Program-made: the position numbers and the translations under genes | Notes under the pieces: generated by a model | Database searches by the model: none | The model's input: the letters and a program-made list of their open reading frames with translations, nothing else | What the model was told of the DNA's origin: nothing | Shown here: positions 8,304 through 15,647 of the stretch, piece after piece | Numbering within the stretch: the stretch's first letter is position 1 | How the letters are laid out: each line of letters begins with the position of its first letter | NCBI GenBank assembly: GCA_050743625.1 | Contig: JBOGED010000053.1 | Span: 1 to 25,631, forward strand | Length of the DNA: 25,631 bases | Direction: 5' to 3' | Source of the DNA: JBOGED01 sp050743625 | GTDB lineage: Bacteria > Actinomycetota > Nitriliruptoria > Euzebyales > Egibacteraceae

Positions 8304-9442
8304 CTTGGCTCTCCCAGCCGCAGCAGCCGAGCCCGTGCCCGGCAGAACGCGCAGGTGGGTTGCGCCTCAGGGTGCCTTACCGCCGTCGGCATGCCGCACT
8401 CGCCACACTGGACAAGCGTGGAGGCCGGGACGTCCGCCTCTTTGAAATACGCTCCCTGGGCGCGGTCGAGGAACCCGAACAGGAACGCGGCCTTCGTGCC
8501 CGGTGACGCGCGCTCCAGCTCGTTCAGCGCGTCCTTGTAGCGCAGCATCGTGTTGCCGCCGACCAGCGGGCACTCCTCGACCACGTAGTCCAACCCCTTG
8601 ATCACGCAGTAGGCGGCCATCTCGCGCTCCCCCAGCCGGTACAACGGCTTGACCTTCCGGGTCATCTCGCCTTCGCGACCGGGCAGGCAGGGCGACTGCC
8701 GTGCCAGGAACGGCGCCTGCCAGCGCAGCACGTTCCCGAGCAGGGCCGCGGCCTCGTCGTCAAGGTTGTGCCCCGTGGCCATCACGTCATAGCCATGCCG
8801 GATCGCGAAGCGATTGAACACGTACCGCTTCGACAAGCCGCATACCCCACAAGAGGAGCGCGTCTTCGCCGAGGCCGCCCGCGGGATGTCGTAGCCGTAC
8901 TCGCTGGCGAGGTCGACGGTGTGGAGGGTGGCACCGCGTCGTTGCCTCGCGAAGGTTTCGATGATTTGTCCCGATCGATCCGAGTACTCGCCGATACCCA
9001 ACCCCACGTACAGGCCATCCGCCCGGTACCCCATGTCCAGCAGCACGTTCCACAGCGCGAGTGAGTCCTTGCCCCCGCTGACCGCGACCAGCACCCGGTC
9101 GTCGTACGACAGCATCCCGTACCGGTCGATCGCCGCCCGCACCTGCCCCCGCACGTGGTCGACGAAATGCTCCGTACAATACGCCGCGCCGTTCCGGGCC
9201 ACCTCGATGACCGCGGTCTTTGGGCACGCATGGCACTTCGCCGGCCCCGCCCCGCCCGAGATCACGGGCCGGACCTCCAGCTCCCCGTCGTCCGGTATCA
9301 CCACGTCCTTGGTGACCAGCTCGCCGTCGCAGATCGTCAGCACCGTCTCCGGGTTCACGCCCAGCTGCTCCAGCACCCTGAAGACCGGCGCCGGACCCCG
9401 CACCTCCACCACCCTCACCGGGTTCCTCAACTGGACCTTCAT
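8300..9442 (-). CDS. Fusion of a ThiS/MoaD-like sulfur-carrier domain to a TtuA/NcsA-family tRNA thiolase
   Basis: A 380-residue two-part protein. Residues 1-64 are a ubiquitin-like beta-grasp domain of the ThiS/MoaD/TtuB type ending in VISGG (60-64), the position where a free carrier would have its C-terminal di-glycine. Residues 65-380 are a TtuA/CTU1-type N-type ATP pyrophosphatase: a first zinc finger (Cys70, Cys73, Cys89, His92), the PP-loop VAVSGGKDS (119-127), GHNLDDEAA, three cysteines placed like the TtuA iron-sulfur ligands (Cys198, Cys201, Cys291), and a second zinc finger (Cys346, Cys349, Cys364, Cys367). By family it thiolates a tRNA uridine; the coupling to trmI favours position 54 (2-thioribothymidine), but U34 thiolation or C32-type chemistry cannot be excluded. 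ATG 9442 is the first residue of the carrier fold. Confidence 0.9.
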   Translation of the reverse strand: MKVQLRNPVRVVEVRGPAPVFRVLEQLGVNPETVLTICDGELVTKDVVIPDDGELEVRPVISGGAGPAKCHACPKTAVIEVARNGAAYCTEHFVDHVRGQVRAAIDRYGMLSYDDRVLVAVSGGKDSLALWNVLLDMGYRADGLYVGLGIGEYSDRSGQIIETFARQRRGATLHTVDLASEYGYDIPRAASAKTRSSCGVCGLSKRYVFNRFAIRHGYDVMATGHNLDDEAAALLGNVLRWQAPFLARQSPCLPGREGEMTRKVKPLYRLGEREMAAYCVIKGLDYVVEECPLVGGNTMLRYKDALNELERASPGTKAAFLFGFLDRAQGAYFKEADVPASTLVQCGECGMPTAVRHPEAQPTCAFCRARARLLRLGEPR

Positions 9443-9558
9443 GGCTGAACAGGAGGCTACCAGCCGTCCGTACCTCCCTTGACTTCAGTGGCGCTGGAGG
9501 CGTGGCTATCACGTCCCAGAGCGCTGGGTAGAGGCTTGGGGGAGAGTGATGACCAGGA

Positions 9559-9595
9559 TGCGGTTTTCCTCCGTATCCGAAGGAAAGTTGCGGTT
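9559..9595. repeat. Inverted-repeat element, copy 1 (degenerate)
   Basis: A 37-base unit centred on TTTTCCTCCG...AGGAAA. It differs from copy 2, 62 bases to the right, at about six positions and its dyad is partly degraded. It lies in the 251-bp spacer between the upstream acyl-CoA dehydrogenase stop and the thiolase start on the minus strand. Confidence 0.6.
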
Positions 9596-9619
9596 CAAGC
9601 TCGACAGCGCTCGCCTAAC

Positions 9620-9655
9620 CTGCAGTTTTCCTCCGCATCCGGAGGAAAACTGCAG
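9620..9655. repeat. Perfect 16-bp inverted repeat, copy 2
   Basis: CTGCAGTTTTCCTCCG (9620-9635) pairs perfectly with CGGAGGAAAACTGCAG (9640-9655) around a four-base loop. It could act as a terminator for the acyl-CoA dehydrogenase gene ending at 9694 (minus strand), as an operator for the thiolase operon, or as a palindromic repeat element. Having two copies at a fixed 62-base offset favours protein binding or a repeat family over a simple terminator. Confidence 0.65.
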
Positions 9656-9693
9656 TTGGGAACAACGTCGCAGACGTGGTTGCCCGATGAGTG

Positions 9694-10863
9694 CTAGCCG
9701 ATGGGGTCCAACCCCAGCGCGATGCGGCCGGTGAAGAGGTGCTGGCGCTTCTCTTGGAGGAGGTGGAACGGGCCGCCGTGCACGTCGCGCAGCAGGCGCT
9801 CCAGGCCGACGCCGCGGAAGAAGGCGCCTCCACCTACCACCTCGAACGCCTTCTCCACGGCCTGGACGCAGGCGTTGGCGGCGACGGTCTTGCGGATCAG
9901 CACGGCGTTGGCGCTCTGGACGGTCGGCTCAAACGCGTAGTCGTCGCACAGGTCCACCATGCCCTGCACCGCGAGCTGCGCCGTCACCAGCGTGGTGCCC
10001 ATCTCGCCAAGCAGGTAGGGCAGATTGGGATCGAGCCCTCTCTCGCTCTTCTTGCGCGCGAGGCCGAGCGCCAGGTCCGAGGCGGCCTCCGCGACGCCGG
10101 CGTACACCGACATAATCAGCGGCAGGGCGATGGGGAGGAGGACGTTGAAGATGGTGTGCCACTGACCCTTTGGCCGGCGCAGCGAGACCGCGCCCTCCGG
10201 CACGAAGACGTTCTCGAGCAACACGTCGTGGGAGCCGGTGGCGCGCATCCCCAGCGCCCGCCAGTTGTCCAGTACGGTCACGCCTTCGGCGGCGAGGGGC
10301 ACTGAGAAGTGCAGCACGGTCGGCCCGTCGGCGGGATCGTCGTACACCGCGCTGGTGGCGAGCAGCGTGCCGGCCGGAGAGCCGCTGCCAAAGATCTTGC
10401 GCCCGGTGACGCGGTAGCCGCCCTCTACCTTGTCAGCCGTGCCGGAGGAATCGAGCCAGTCCGAAGCCCCGGTGCTGACCAACACGATCTGTTCCTGGGC
10501 GACGCGCCTCAGCAGCGGCTCCACCTGCTGGCCGTCGCGCCACCGCCACACGGCAAAGGCGAGGAGGGCAGTGTGCATGGACAGCGCGAGCGCGGTAGAG
10601 CCGCAGTGCCGGGCCAGCTCGCGCAGCATGGCGCACAGCTCCGGGTGTGAGGCACCGCCGCCACCCAGCTCCACCGGAACACCGGCGGAGAAGAACCGGT
10701 GTGCTTGCAGCTCGGCGTAGTTCTCGGCGACGAATGCGTCTCTATCGTCAAGGTCAGCTGCCCGCGCCGCGAACGCTGGTCCGACGTCGCGCGCCATGGC
10801 CACCCAGTCCGTGCGCCGCGTCGCGGCCGGCGCTTCAGCTACGACGCTCGTCGATGAGCTCAT
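9694..10863 (-). CDS. Acyl-CoA dehydrogenase-family flavoprotein
   Basis: A 389-residue protein with the three-part acyl-CoA dehydrogenase fold: an N-terminal helical domain (FVAENYAELQAHRFFSAGVP, then CGSTALALSMHTALLAF), a middle beta domain (GYRVTGRKIFGSGSPAG, NWRALGMRATGSHDVLLENV) and a C-terminal helical bundle ending with FEVVGGGAFFRGVGLERLLRD. The last motif carries the Arg-Asp usual in FAD/FMN contacts. The dehydrogenase/DszC-like monooxygenase boundary cannot be settled: I see no convincing catalytic Glu. It diverges from an HxlR regulator 121 bases away, a layout typical of a regulator controlling an oxidoreductase. A related frameshifted gene lies at 12980-14232 on the other strand. 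Confidence 0.85.
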   Translation of the reverse strand: MSSSTSVVAEAPAATRRTDWVAMARDVGPAFAARAADLDDRDAFVAENYAELQAHRFFSAGVPVELGGGGASHPELCAMLRELARHCGSTALALSMHTALLAFAVWRWRDGQQVEPLLRRVAQEQIVLVSTGASDWLDSSGTADKVEGGYRVTGRKIFGSGSPAGTLLATSAVYDDPADGPTVLHFSVPLAAEGVTVLDNWRALGMRATGSHDVLLENVFVPEGAVSLRRPKGQWHTIFNVLLPIALPLIMSVYAGVAEAASDLALGLARKKSERGLDPNLPYLLGEMGTTLVTAQLAVQGMVDLCDDYAFEPTVQSANAVLIRKTVAANACVQAVEKAFEVVGGGAFFRGVGLERLLRDVHGGPFHLLQEKRQHLFTGRIALGLDPIG

Positions 10864-10983
10864 GGCATTTCCTCTCGTTAGTCCCTTTAGGGATCCCCTG
10901 CTCCCACTGTGCTGGTTTCCGTGACCGCAACAAGTGCAAGAACTGAACCTGCGCCGGTCTGCCGCGGGTGGCAGGCTGGGGGT
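10864..10983. promoter_or_regulatory. Divergent promoter/operator region
   Basis: This 120-bp spacer separates the acyl-CoA dehydrogenase-family gene (-) from the HxlR-type regulator (+). It contains a small dyad, CCCT-TT-AGGG, at about 10883-10892 close to the dehydrogenase start. By analogy with other HxlR pairs it probably holds the regulator's operator; no promoter boxes are clear. Confidence 0.35.
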
Positions 10984-11691
10984 GTGAGGACCTACGGGCA
11001 GTACTGCCCGATCGCGCGGGCGTCGGAGCTCTTGGCCGAGCGCTGGTCCATCATCATCCTCCGCAACATCGTTCTCATCGGCTGCCGGACCTTCAACGAG
11101 ATCGCCGACGGTGCGCCGGGCCTATCTCGCGGCCTGCTCTCGAAGCGGTTGCGGGAGCTGCAGCGCGCCGGGGTGGTCGAGATCCGCCCCAAGCCAGATG
11201 GTCGGGGCTCGACCTACGAGCCCACCCAGGCGGGCCGAGCGCTGTCGGAGGTCATGTTGGCCCTGCAGCACTGGGGATCTCAGTGGGCGGAGCTGACGCC
11301 CGAACGGGCGCATCCGGGTGTGGTGCTGTGGGGGTGGGTGACCTGCCACCTCGACCGCGGCCGCCTCCCCCGGCGCCGAGTGGTGGTCCGCTTCGACTAC
11401 CCCACGCTGTCGGGACCTGGCAACCGTGGCTGGTTGCTGATCGAGCGCGGCGACGCCGAGATCTGCGGGAAGCACCCCGGCGGCGAAGAGGATCTGGTCG
11501 TCGTGGTCAACGATCCCGTGGCGTTCGCCCGCTGGGATCTCGGTGAGCTCGAGTGGGGTGACGCCCTGCGCTCGGGGGCGATCGAGGTGACGGGATCGAA
11601 GGAGCTGGCGCGGGGGATTGCCACCTGGAACCGCCGCGTCGAGCCGGCCCAGCAACAGCCCGCTCCGGCGACCGCGACCGCCCCCGCCTGA
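10984..11691 (+). CDS. HxlR-family winged-helix transcriptional regulator with C-terminal extension
   Basis: A 235-residue regulator. Residues 1-100 form an HxlR/DUF24 winged helix: YGQYCPIARASELLAERWS (the family's conserved Cys near the N-terminus), IILRNIVLIGCRTFNEIADG, then LSRGLLSKRLRELQRAGVVE. The C-terminal 120 residues (PRRRVVVRFDYPTL..., then ...DPVAFARWDLGELEWGDAL) resemble the SCP2-like ligand-binding extension seen in a subset of actinobacterial HxlR proteins. GTG 10984 is chosen since an AGGCTGGGGG tract precedes it and family members begin just before YGxYCP; an upstream in-frame start at 10909 would add unlikely residues. It faces the dehydrogenase at 9694-10863 divergently and likely regulates it and the methyltransferase downstream. 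Confidence 0.85.
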   Translation: MRTYGQYCPIARASELLAERWSIIILRNIVLIGCRTFNEIADGAPGLSRGLLSKRLRELQRAGVVEIRPKPDGRGSTYEPTQAGRALSEVMLALQHWGSQWAELTPERAHPGVVLWGWVTCHLDRGRLPRRRVVVRFDYPTLSGPGNRGWLLIERGDAEICGKHPGGEEDLVVVVNDPVAFARWDLGELEWGDALRSGAIEVTGSKELARGIATWNRRVEPAQQQPAPATATAPA

Positions 11692-11811
11692 GGGCCACCA
11701 GGTCCGCACGCGCCGGCTTCGGGTTCAAACACTGTACTTCTCCTTCCACGGCGCAGCCATCACCATCGGTGCGATGCGATGTTCCCATATCTCATGCAAG
11801 GAGGAAGACGG

Positions 11812-12861
11812 ATGGATGAGGCGCGCCTGGAAGCGTTCGTGGGCCGCGTGGTCGAAGAGGTCGGTGCCGCCTACAACACCGTGCTGGTCGCGATCGGCGA
11901 CGAGCTCGGGCTCTACGGCGCCCTCGCCGCCAACGGCGCGCTGACGTCGAAGGAGCTGGCCGCGCACACCGGCACCGCGGAACGGTACGTCCGGGAGTGG
12001 CTGGCCGCTCAAGCCGCCAGCGGCTTCCTGCGCTATGACCCCAGATCGCAGAGCTACGAGCTGCCGCCGGAGCAGGCGGCCGTCCTCGCCGACGACACCA
12101 GCCCGGTCTACCTGCCTGGGCTTTTCCAGGCGGCAGCCGCGGTGTTCGCGATGGCCCCGCAGATCACCGAGGGCTTCCGCACCGGCGCCGGCGTGGGCTG
12201 GCACGAGCACGGGGCCGGGCTGTTCGAGGGCACCGAGCGGTTCTTCCGCTCCGGTTACCGTGCCAACATCGTCCCCGCGTGGATCCCGGCCCTGGAGGGG
12301 GTCGAGGCCAAGCTGCACGCCGGGGTGCGGGTCGCCGATATCGGCTGCGGGCACGGTTCCTCGACCATCCTGATGGCCCAGGCCTATCCGGCGTCGACAT
12401 TCGTCGGCTACGACTACCACCGGGCATCCATCGACGCCGCCCGGCACCGGGCAGCCGAAGCCGCGGTGTCGGATCGGGTGCGTTTCGAGGTCGCCACGGC
12501 GGCCGGCTACCCGGGCAGCTACGACCTCGTGACGTGCTTCGACGCTCTGCACGACATGGGCGACCCGGTCGCCGCGGCCTGCCACGTGCTGGCCTCACTG
12601 GCCCCCGAAGGCTCCTGGATGATCGTGGAGCCATGCGCCGGCGACCACGTCGAGGACAACCTCAACCCGGTCGGCCGTCTCTACTACGCCGTCTCCACGA
12701 TGATCTGCACGCCGGCATCCCTGGCCCAAGACGGTCGGATGGCGCTGGGCGCCCAAGCCGGGCCCGCCCGCTTGGAGGAAGTGATCCGAGCCGCCGGGTT
12801 CACCCGGGTACGGCAGGCCGCGGAAACCCCGTTCAACATCGTGCTGGAAGCCCGGCCCTGA
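11812..12861 (+). CDS. SAM-dependent methyltransferase with N-terminal winged-helix domain (Rv2258c-like)
   Basis: A 349-residue methyltransferase. Residues 1-95 are a dimerising winged-helix-like domain (GDELGLYGALAANGALTSKE, then RYVREWLAAQAASGFLRYD), common in small-molecule O- and N-methyltransferases. The catalytic core has motif I VADIGCGHGSST, an acidic beta-2 end (FVGYDYH) and the motif IV region DLVTCFDALHDMGDP. ATG 11812 is preceded by a strong AAGGAGGAAG ribosome site (11799-11808). The architecture matches mycobacterial Rv2258c-type enzymes of unknown substrate. It lies between the HxlR regulator and a broken acyl-CoA dehydrogenase-like gene on the same strand, so these may have formed one small catabolic or modification operon. 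Confidence 0.85.
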   Translation: MDEARLEAFVGRVVEEVGAAYNTVLVAIGDELGLYGALAANGALTSKELAAHTGTAERYVREWLAAQAASGFLRYDPRSQSYELPPEQAAVLADDTSPVYLPGLFQAAAAVFAMAPQITEGFRTGAGVGWHEHGAGLFEGTERFFRSGYRANIVPAWIPALEGVEAKLHAGVRVADIGCGHGSSTILMAQAYPASTFVGYDYHRASIDAARHRAAEAAVSDRVRFEVATAAGYPGSYDLVTCFDALHDMGDPVAAACHVLASLAPEGSWMIVEPCAGDHVEDNLNPVGRLYYAVSTMICTPASLAQDGRMALGAQAGPARLEEVIRAAGFTRVRQAAETPFNIVLEARP

Positions 12862-12979
12862 ACCCAGCGGTCCCTCCGAGCGAGTTGTTCCGTCCAGCCT
12901 GCGAAGTTGTATCACACCGGTGCCGATGACACGCATGTAGCCAAATGCGAACAAAGAACCGAAACCACGGAGGCAGCAG

Positions 12980-14232
12980 ATGGCACAGGCCACCACTGGC
13001 CCGCGAGGCGCGCTGGCCCCGGTCACCGAGGCCGGCGCGAGGCTGGTGAAGCTGGCCGAGCACCACGCCGCCGACTTCGCCACCCGCGCCACCGAGCACG
13101 ACGTCGCGGGCAGCTTCCCGGCGGAGAACTTCACCGCTCTGCAAGCCAGCGGCGTGCTGGCGGCCGGTGTGCCCGTCGAGCTGGGCGGGCTGGGCGTCAC
13201 CTCGCTGCACGACCTCACCGTGGGGATCAGCCGGCTGGGCCGCGGGGACGGCTCCACCGCGATCGACGCGTGCATGCAGGTCAGCCCCCCTGGGGCTGGC
13301 TCGCGAGTGGCACTCGGCGCTGGCCGCCGGACAGCCCGAGGCGGCCAGTGGCCTGGAGGGGCTGCTCCGCGAGTTCGGCTCCGGGCAGATGATCTTCTCG
13401 GCCGCCGCCACCGAGGCCGGCACCACGATCCTGCCCCCGTTGACCGAGGCCGTCGCGGTCGACGGCGGGGTGCGGGTCAACGGCCACAAGATCTTCACCG
13501 CCAACGCTCCGGCCGCGGACCTGTTCCTGGTCACGACCCGGACCCCAGACCAGCAACCGCTGGTCGCCTTCATTCGTCGGGACAGCGAGGGGCTGCAGGT
13601 CCGCGACAGCTGGGACGCGATGGGCATGCGCGCCTCGGCCAGCGGCGAGCTGCTGCTCGACGGCTGCTTCGTGCCGACCGCGATGACCATGCCGGCCGGA
13701 CCGTGGGGACGCTGGGACGCCCCGTTCCTCGCGTTGACCCTCCCATTCTCGATACCGCTGCTCGGTGCGTTCCTGGGCATCGCCGAGGCCGCCAGGGACA
13801 CGGTGGTCGCGATGGTCACCACCCGGCGCAAGGCACCCAGCGGCCGGCTGCTCGCCGAGCGCGACGCCGTGCAACGACTGATCGCCGAGATCGAGGTCGC
13901 GCTGGCCACCGCCCGGGCCACGCTGGCCCGCACCGCGCTGGCCATCGACTCCAGCTTCGCCGGCCGGGCGACCGCGGAGATCACCCTCGCCGAGCTGCAC
14001 GTCCTGATGTGCGATTTCCAATGCACCAACCTGGTGGTCAAGCAGGCCGCTCGCCGCGGTAGACGCCGCGATGACCGCCTCCGGCGGTGCCGGCTACCTG
14101 CGCTCCAACCCAATCTCGCGCTACTACCGCGACGTGCGGTCCGGACCGTTCATGCAGCCCTACTCACCGCTGGAGGCCTACTCCTACATCGGCCGGGTCA
14201 CCCTCAGCCTCGACCCTAACCTCGAGGACTGA
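12980..14232 (+). pseudogene. Acyl-CoA dehydrogenase-family gene with two +1 frameshifts
   Basis: Three consecutive frames together encode one acyl-CoA dehydrogenase-like protein related to the one at 9694-10863. Frame one runs from ATG 12980 (GGAGG upstream) through VPVELGGLGVTSLHDLTVG to DACMQVS. A shift in the C6 run near 13287-13292 leads to LGLAREWHSALAAGQPEA, the middle domain (VRVNGHKIFTANAPAADLF, DSWDAMGMRASASGELLLDG) and the C-terminal helices. A second shift near 14049 restores AAVDAAMTASGGAGYLRSN and the ending to TGA 14230-14232. Each is explained by one extra base. Without correction no full-length protein is made. Real decay and homopolymer sequencing error are both possible. 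Confidence 0.8.
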
Positions 14233-14563
14233 CCACGGCGAACCGAGCTCCACACCAAAGACCAAAGCAGCGTCCATCGACTCTGTGATCACTCTCGCGA
14301 ACCACCAGAGATGGCAAGGAGTCCGTATAACGTTTCGAGGAATGTAGAATGAAGCAGCGACAGCCGGTCATGTGGGGTAACGGTCCCTATTAGAACATCG
14401 CTGAAACAATTTCCGACAGTGACGTATACTCTGTCAGGTCCATCCCTCCTCTCCCTCTTCAAGACGCTGTTTCGGTAAGCACCGCGGGGTCCAGAGTCTC
14501 CTACCTACTCCCGGATCCGCAGCTCTCCTGCGGACCCCCAATTCCCCACTGCGGGGGGCTTCG
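14233..14563. other. Spacer of lower GC with no recognisable gene
   Basis: No coding region with family resemblance is visible. The part from about 14330 to 14440 is clearly less GC-rich than its surroundings. It contains a dyad with arms GACAG (14415-14419) and CTGTC (14431-14435) around a TATACT hexamer that could be a -10 box. The stretch runs directly into the decayed thiolase N-terminal copy. Confidence 0.4.
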
Positions 14564-14730
14564 CGCCACCCGAGATCACCGGCCGGACCTACAGCTCCCC
14601 GTCGTCCGGTATCACCACGTCCTTCGTGACCAGCCTCCGGGTTCACGCCAAGCTGCTCCAGCACCCTGAACACAGGCGCCGGACCCCGCACCTCCACAAC
14701 CCTCGCCGGGTTCCTCAAGTGCACGTTCAT
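14564..14730 (-). pseudogene. Decayed duplicate of the thiolase's N-terminal sulfur-carrier domain
   Basis: The minus strand from ATG 14730 reads MNVHLRNPARVVEVRGPAPV and continues to QLGVNPE, almost the same as the start of the intact gene at 9442. Aligned by eye, about 168 bases match with roughly 13 substitutions (about 92%). The copy has a net 26-base deletion after NPE, which shifts the frame, and in the ancestral frame a GAG codon has become TAG (GEL*VRP). Similarity ends just past the ISGGA codons, precisely at the boundary between the beta-grasp domain and the thiolase. The thiolase part itself is absent. It cannot make a folded carrier as it stands. Confidence 0.85.
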
Positions 14731-14801
14731 CGTTGCGCGCCGGCGACCAGCGCCCTCGACTAGCCACGGGCGGGGTCTTGCAGTTGTGCTGGGCGAAGGG
14801 A

Positions 14802-15218
14802 TCAGCTCTCGTCGGCCGCTGGCAGCAGATCACAGGGAACCATGCCATCGGCAAGTCGGTGCAGGCCGGCGTCTAGGGTCGCGAGCCTGAGGCCAGCGTC
14901 CTTCGCCGTGTGGACGATCACGGCATCGTGCACGTTGCCGGCCAAGGCCAGCGAACGACCCGTGCGGAGGACCTGACGATATGCGTCGACGGGAGGTGGG
15001 ACGAGTTGGCGGTCTTCGACATACGCGAGAAGCATGGCGGAGACGGCGTCGGCGCTGAGGCGGAAATGGCGCCGCAGGACGCTCCACGTCTCGACCGTCA
15101 CCTGGCCAAGGACGTCGGAAGCCGCCGCCGCGGCGTCGGCGGCGACCTCATGATGCTCGTGATCAGCGATATGGGCAGCTACCAGCACGTTCGTGTCGAC
15201 CGCGGAGCGTTCAGCCAC
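14802..15218 (-). CDS. vapC: VapC-type PIN-domain ribonuclease toxin (second module)
   Basis: A 138-residue PIN protein with the metal-binding acids Asp8 (SAVDTNVLVAAH), Glu43 (VTVETWSVL), Asp98 (GNVHDAVIVHTA) and Asp116 (LATLDAGL). The expected activity is Mg-dependent endoribonuclease. ATG 15218 overlaps the antitoxin's 3' end by 8 bp. It is only distantly similar to the VapC at 2046-2474, so the two modules look independently acquired and not a recent duplication. It lies next to the decayed carrier-domain copy and the low-GC spacer, consistent with an insertion-prone spot. Confidence 0.85.
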   Translation of the reverse strand: MAERSAVDTNVLVAAHIADHEHHEVAADAAAAASDVLGQVTVETWSVLRRHFRLSADAVSAMLLAYVEDRQLVPPPVDAYRQVLRTGRSLALAGNVHDAVIVHTAKDAGLRLATLDAGLHRLADGMVPCDLLPAADES

Positions 15219-15465
15219 GACTCCGCTCCCGGTCGACCCTGACGGCCTCGATCACTTCTCGCGTAGTGACCGGCCGCTGGAGGTCTACGACCAACAGGCC
15301 GCGCTCATCTCGGCGTGGCATAGGCGCTCGCACAGGACGGATCAGCACGCCATCCGGCGTGTCGATGAGATCAACCTCGCCGCCCTCGTCCGGAAGCCCG
15401 AGATGCCGCCGGATGTCCGCGGGGATCACGATGCGCCCTGAGGCGTCGACTTTAGTTGGCATCAT
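15211..15465 (-). CDS. vapB: AbrB/SpoVT-type VapB antitoxin (second module)
   Basis: An 84-residue antitoxin with an N-terminal AbrB domain (MPTKVDASGRIVIPADIRRH then LGLPDEGGEVDLID) and an acidic/basic C-terminal tail for toxin binding. Two adjacent ATG codons, 15465 and 15462, are both possible starts; GGCGGAG lies just upstream. A longer open frame reaching 15618 contains no domain and crosses the likely promoter, so it is not used. The toxin gene overlaps its 3' end. The module is transcribed away from the EndoQ-UvrD gene, with which it shares a spacer of about 180 bp. Confidence 0.85.
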   Translation of the reverse strand: MMPTKVDASGRIVIPADIRRHLGLPDEGGEVDLIDTPDGVLIRPVRAPMPRRDERGLLVVDLQRPVTTREVIEAVRVDRERSRG

Positions 15466-15486
15466 TCTCCGCCAAGGAATCGATCC

Positions 15487-15504
15487 GTATACCCTAAAGG
15501 ATAC
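15487..15504. promoter_or_regulatory. Candidate vapBC operator
   Basis: An imperfect palindrome, GTATACCCTAAAGGATAC, lies about 20 bases upstream of the antitoxin start. VapBC complexes commonly bind such dyads to repress themselves. This is inference from position and symmetry only. Confidence 0.4.
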
Positions 15505-15647
15505 CGTACCCATGCCGTGATGGTACCGCACAGCTGCCATGGATCTGGAAGGCAGTGGAGACCGGCCAGGGCCGAATGGGCCGTTCGGGGCGTATGGGAT
15601 AGGGTGACGGGCCGTCATCGGCGCGAAACCCTTAGGAGAGCCTGGCT

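Noticed and set aside
9559..9657. A short CRISPR-like array (two 37-bp repeats 62 bases apart)
   Set aside because: Only two diverged copies with a 25-base gap, each strongly self-palindromic, and no cas genes; it fits hairpin elements better.
11711..11740. GGTTCAAAC near 11729, similar to a tRNA T-loop
   Set aside because: The flanking bases do not form a T-stem and no acceptor, D or anticodon arms are present. No tRNA or rRNA gene was seen in the window.
14415..14435. GACAG/CTGTC dyad around TATACT as the promoter of a gene
   Set aside because: Nothing coding follows it on either strand apart from the decayed carrier copy, so it is mentioned only as a spacer feature.
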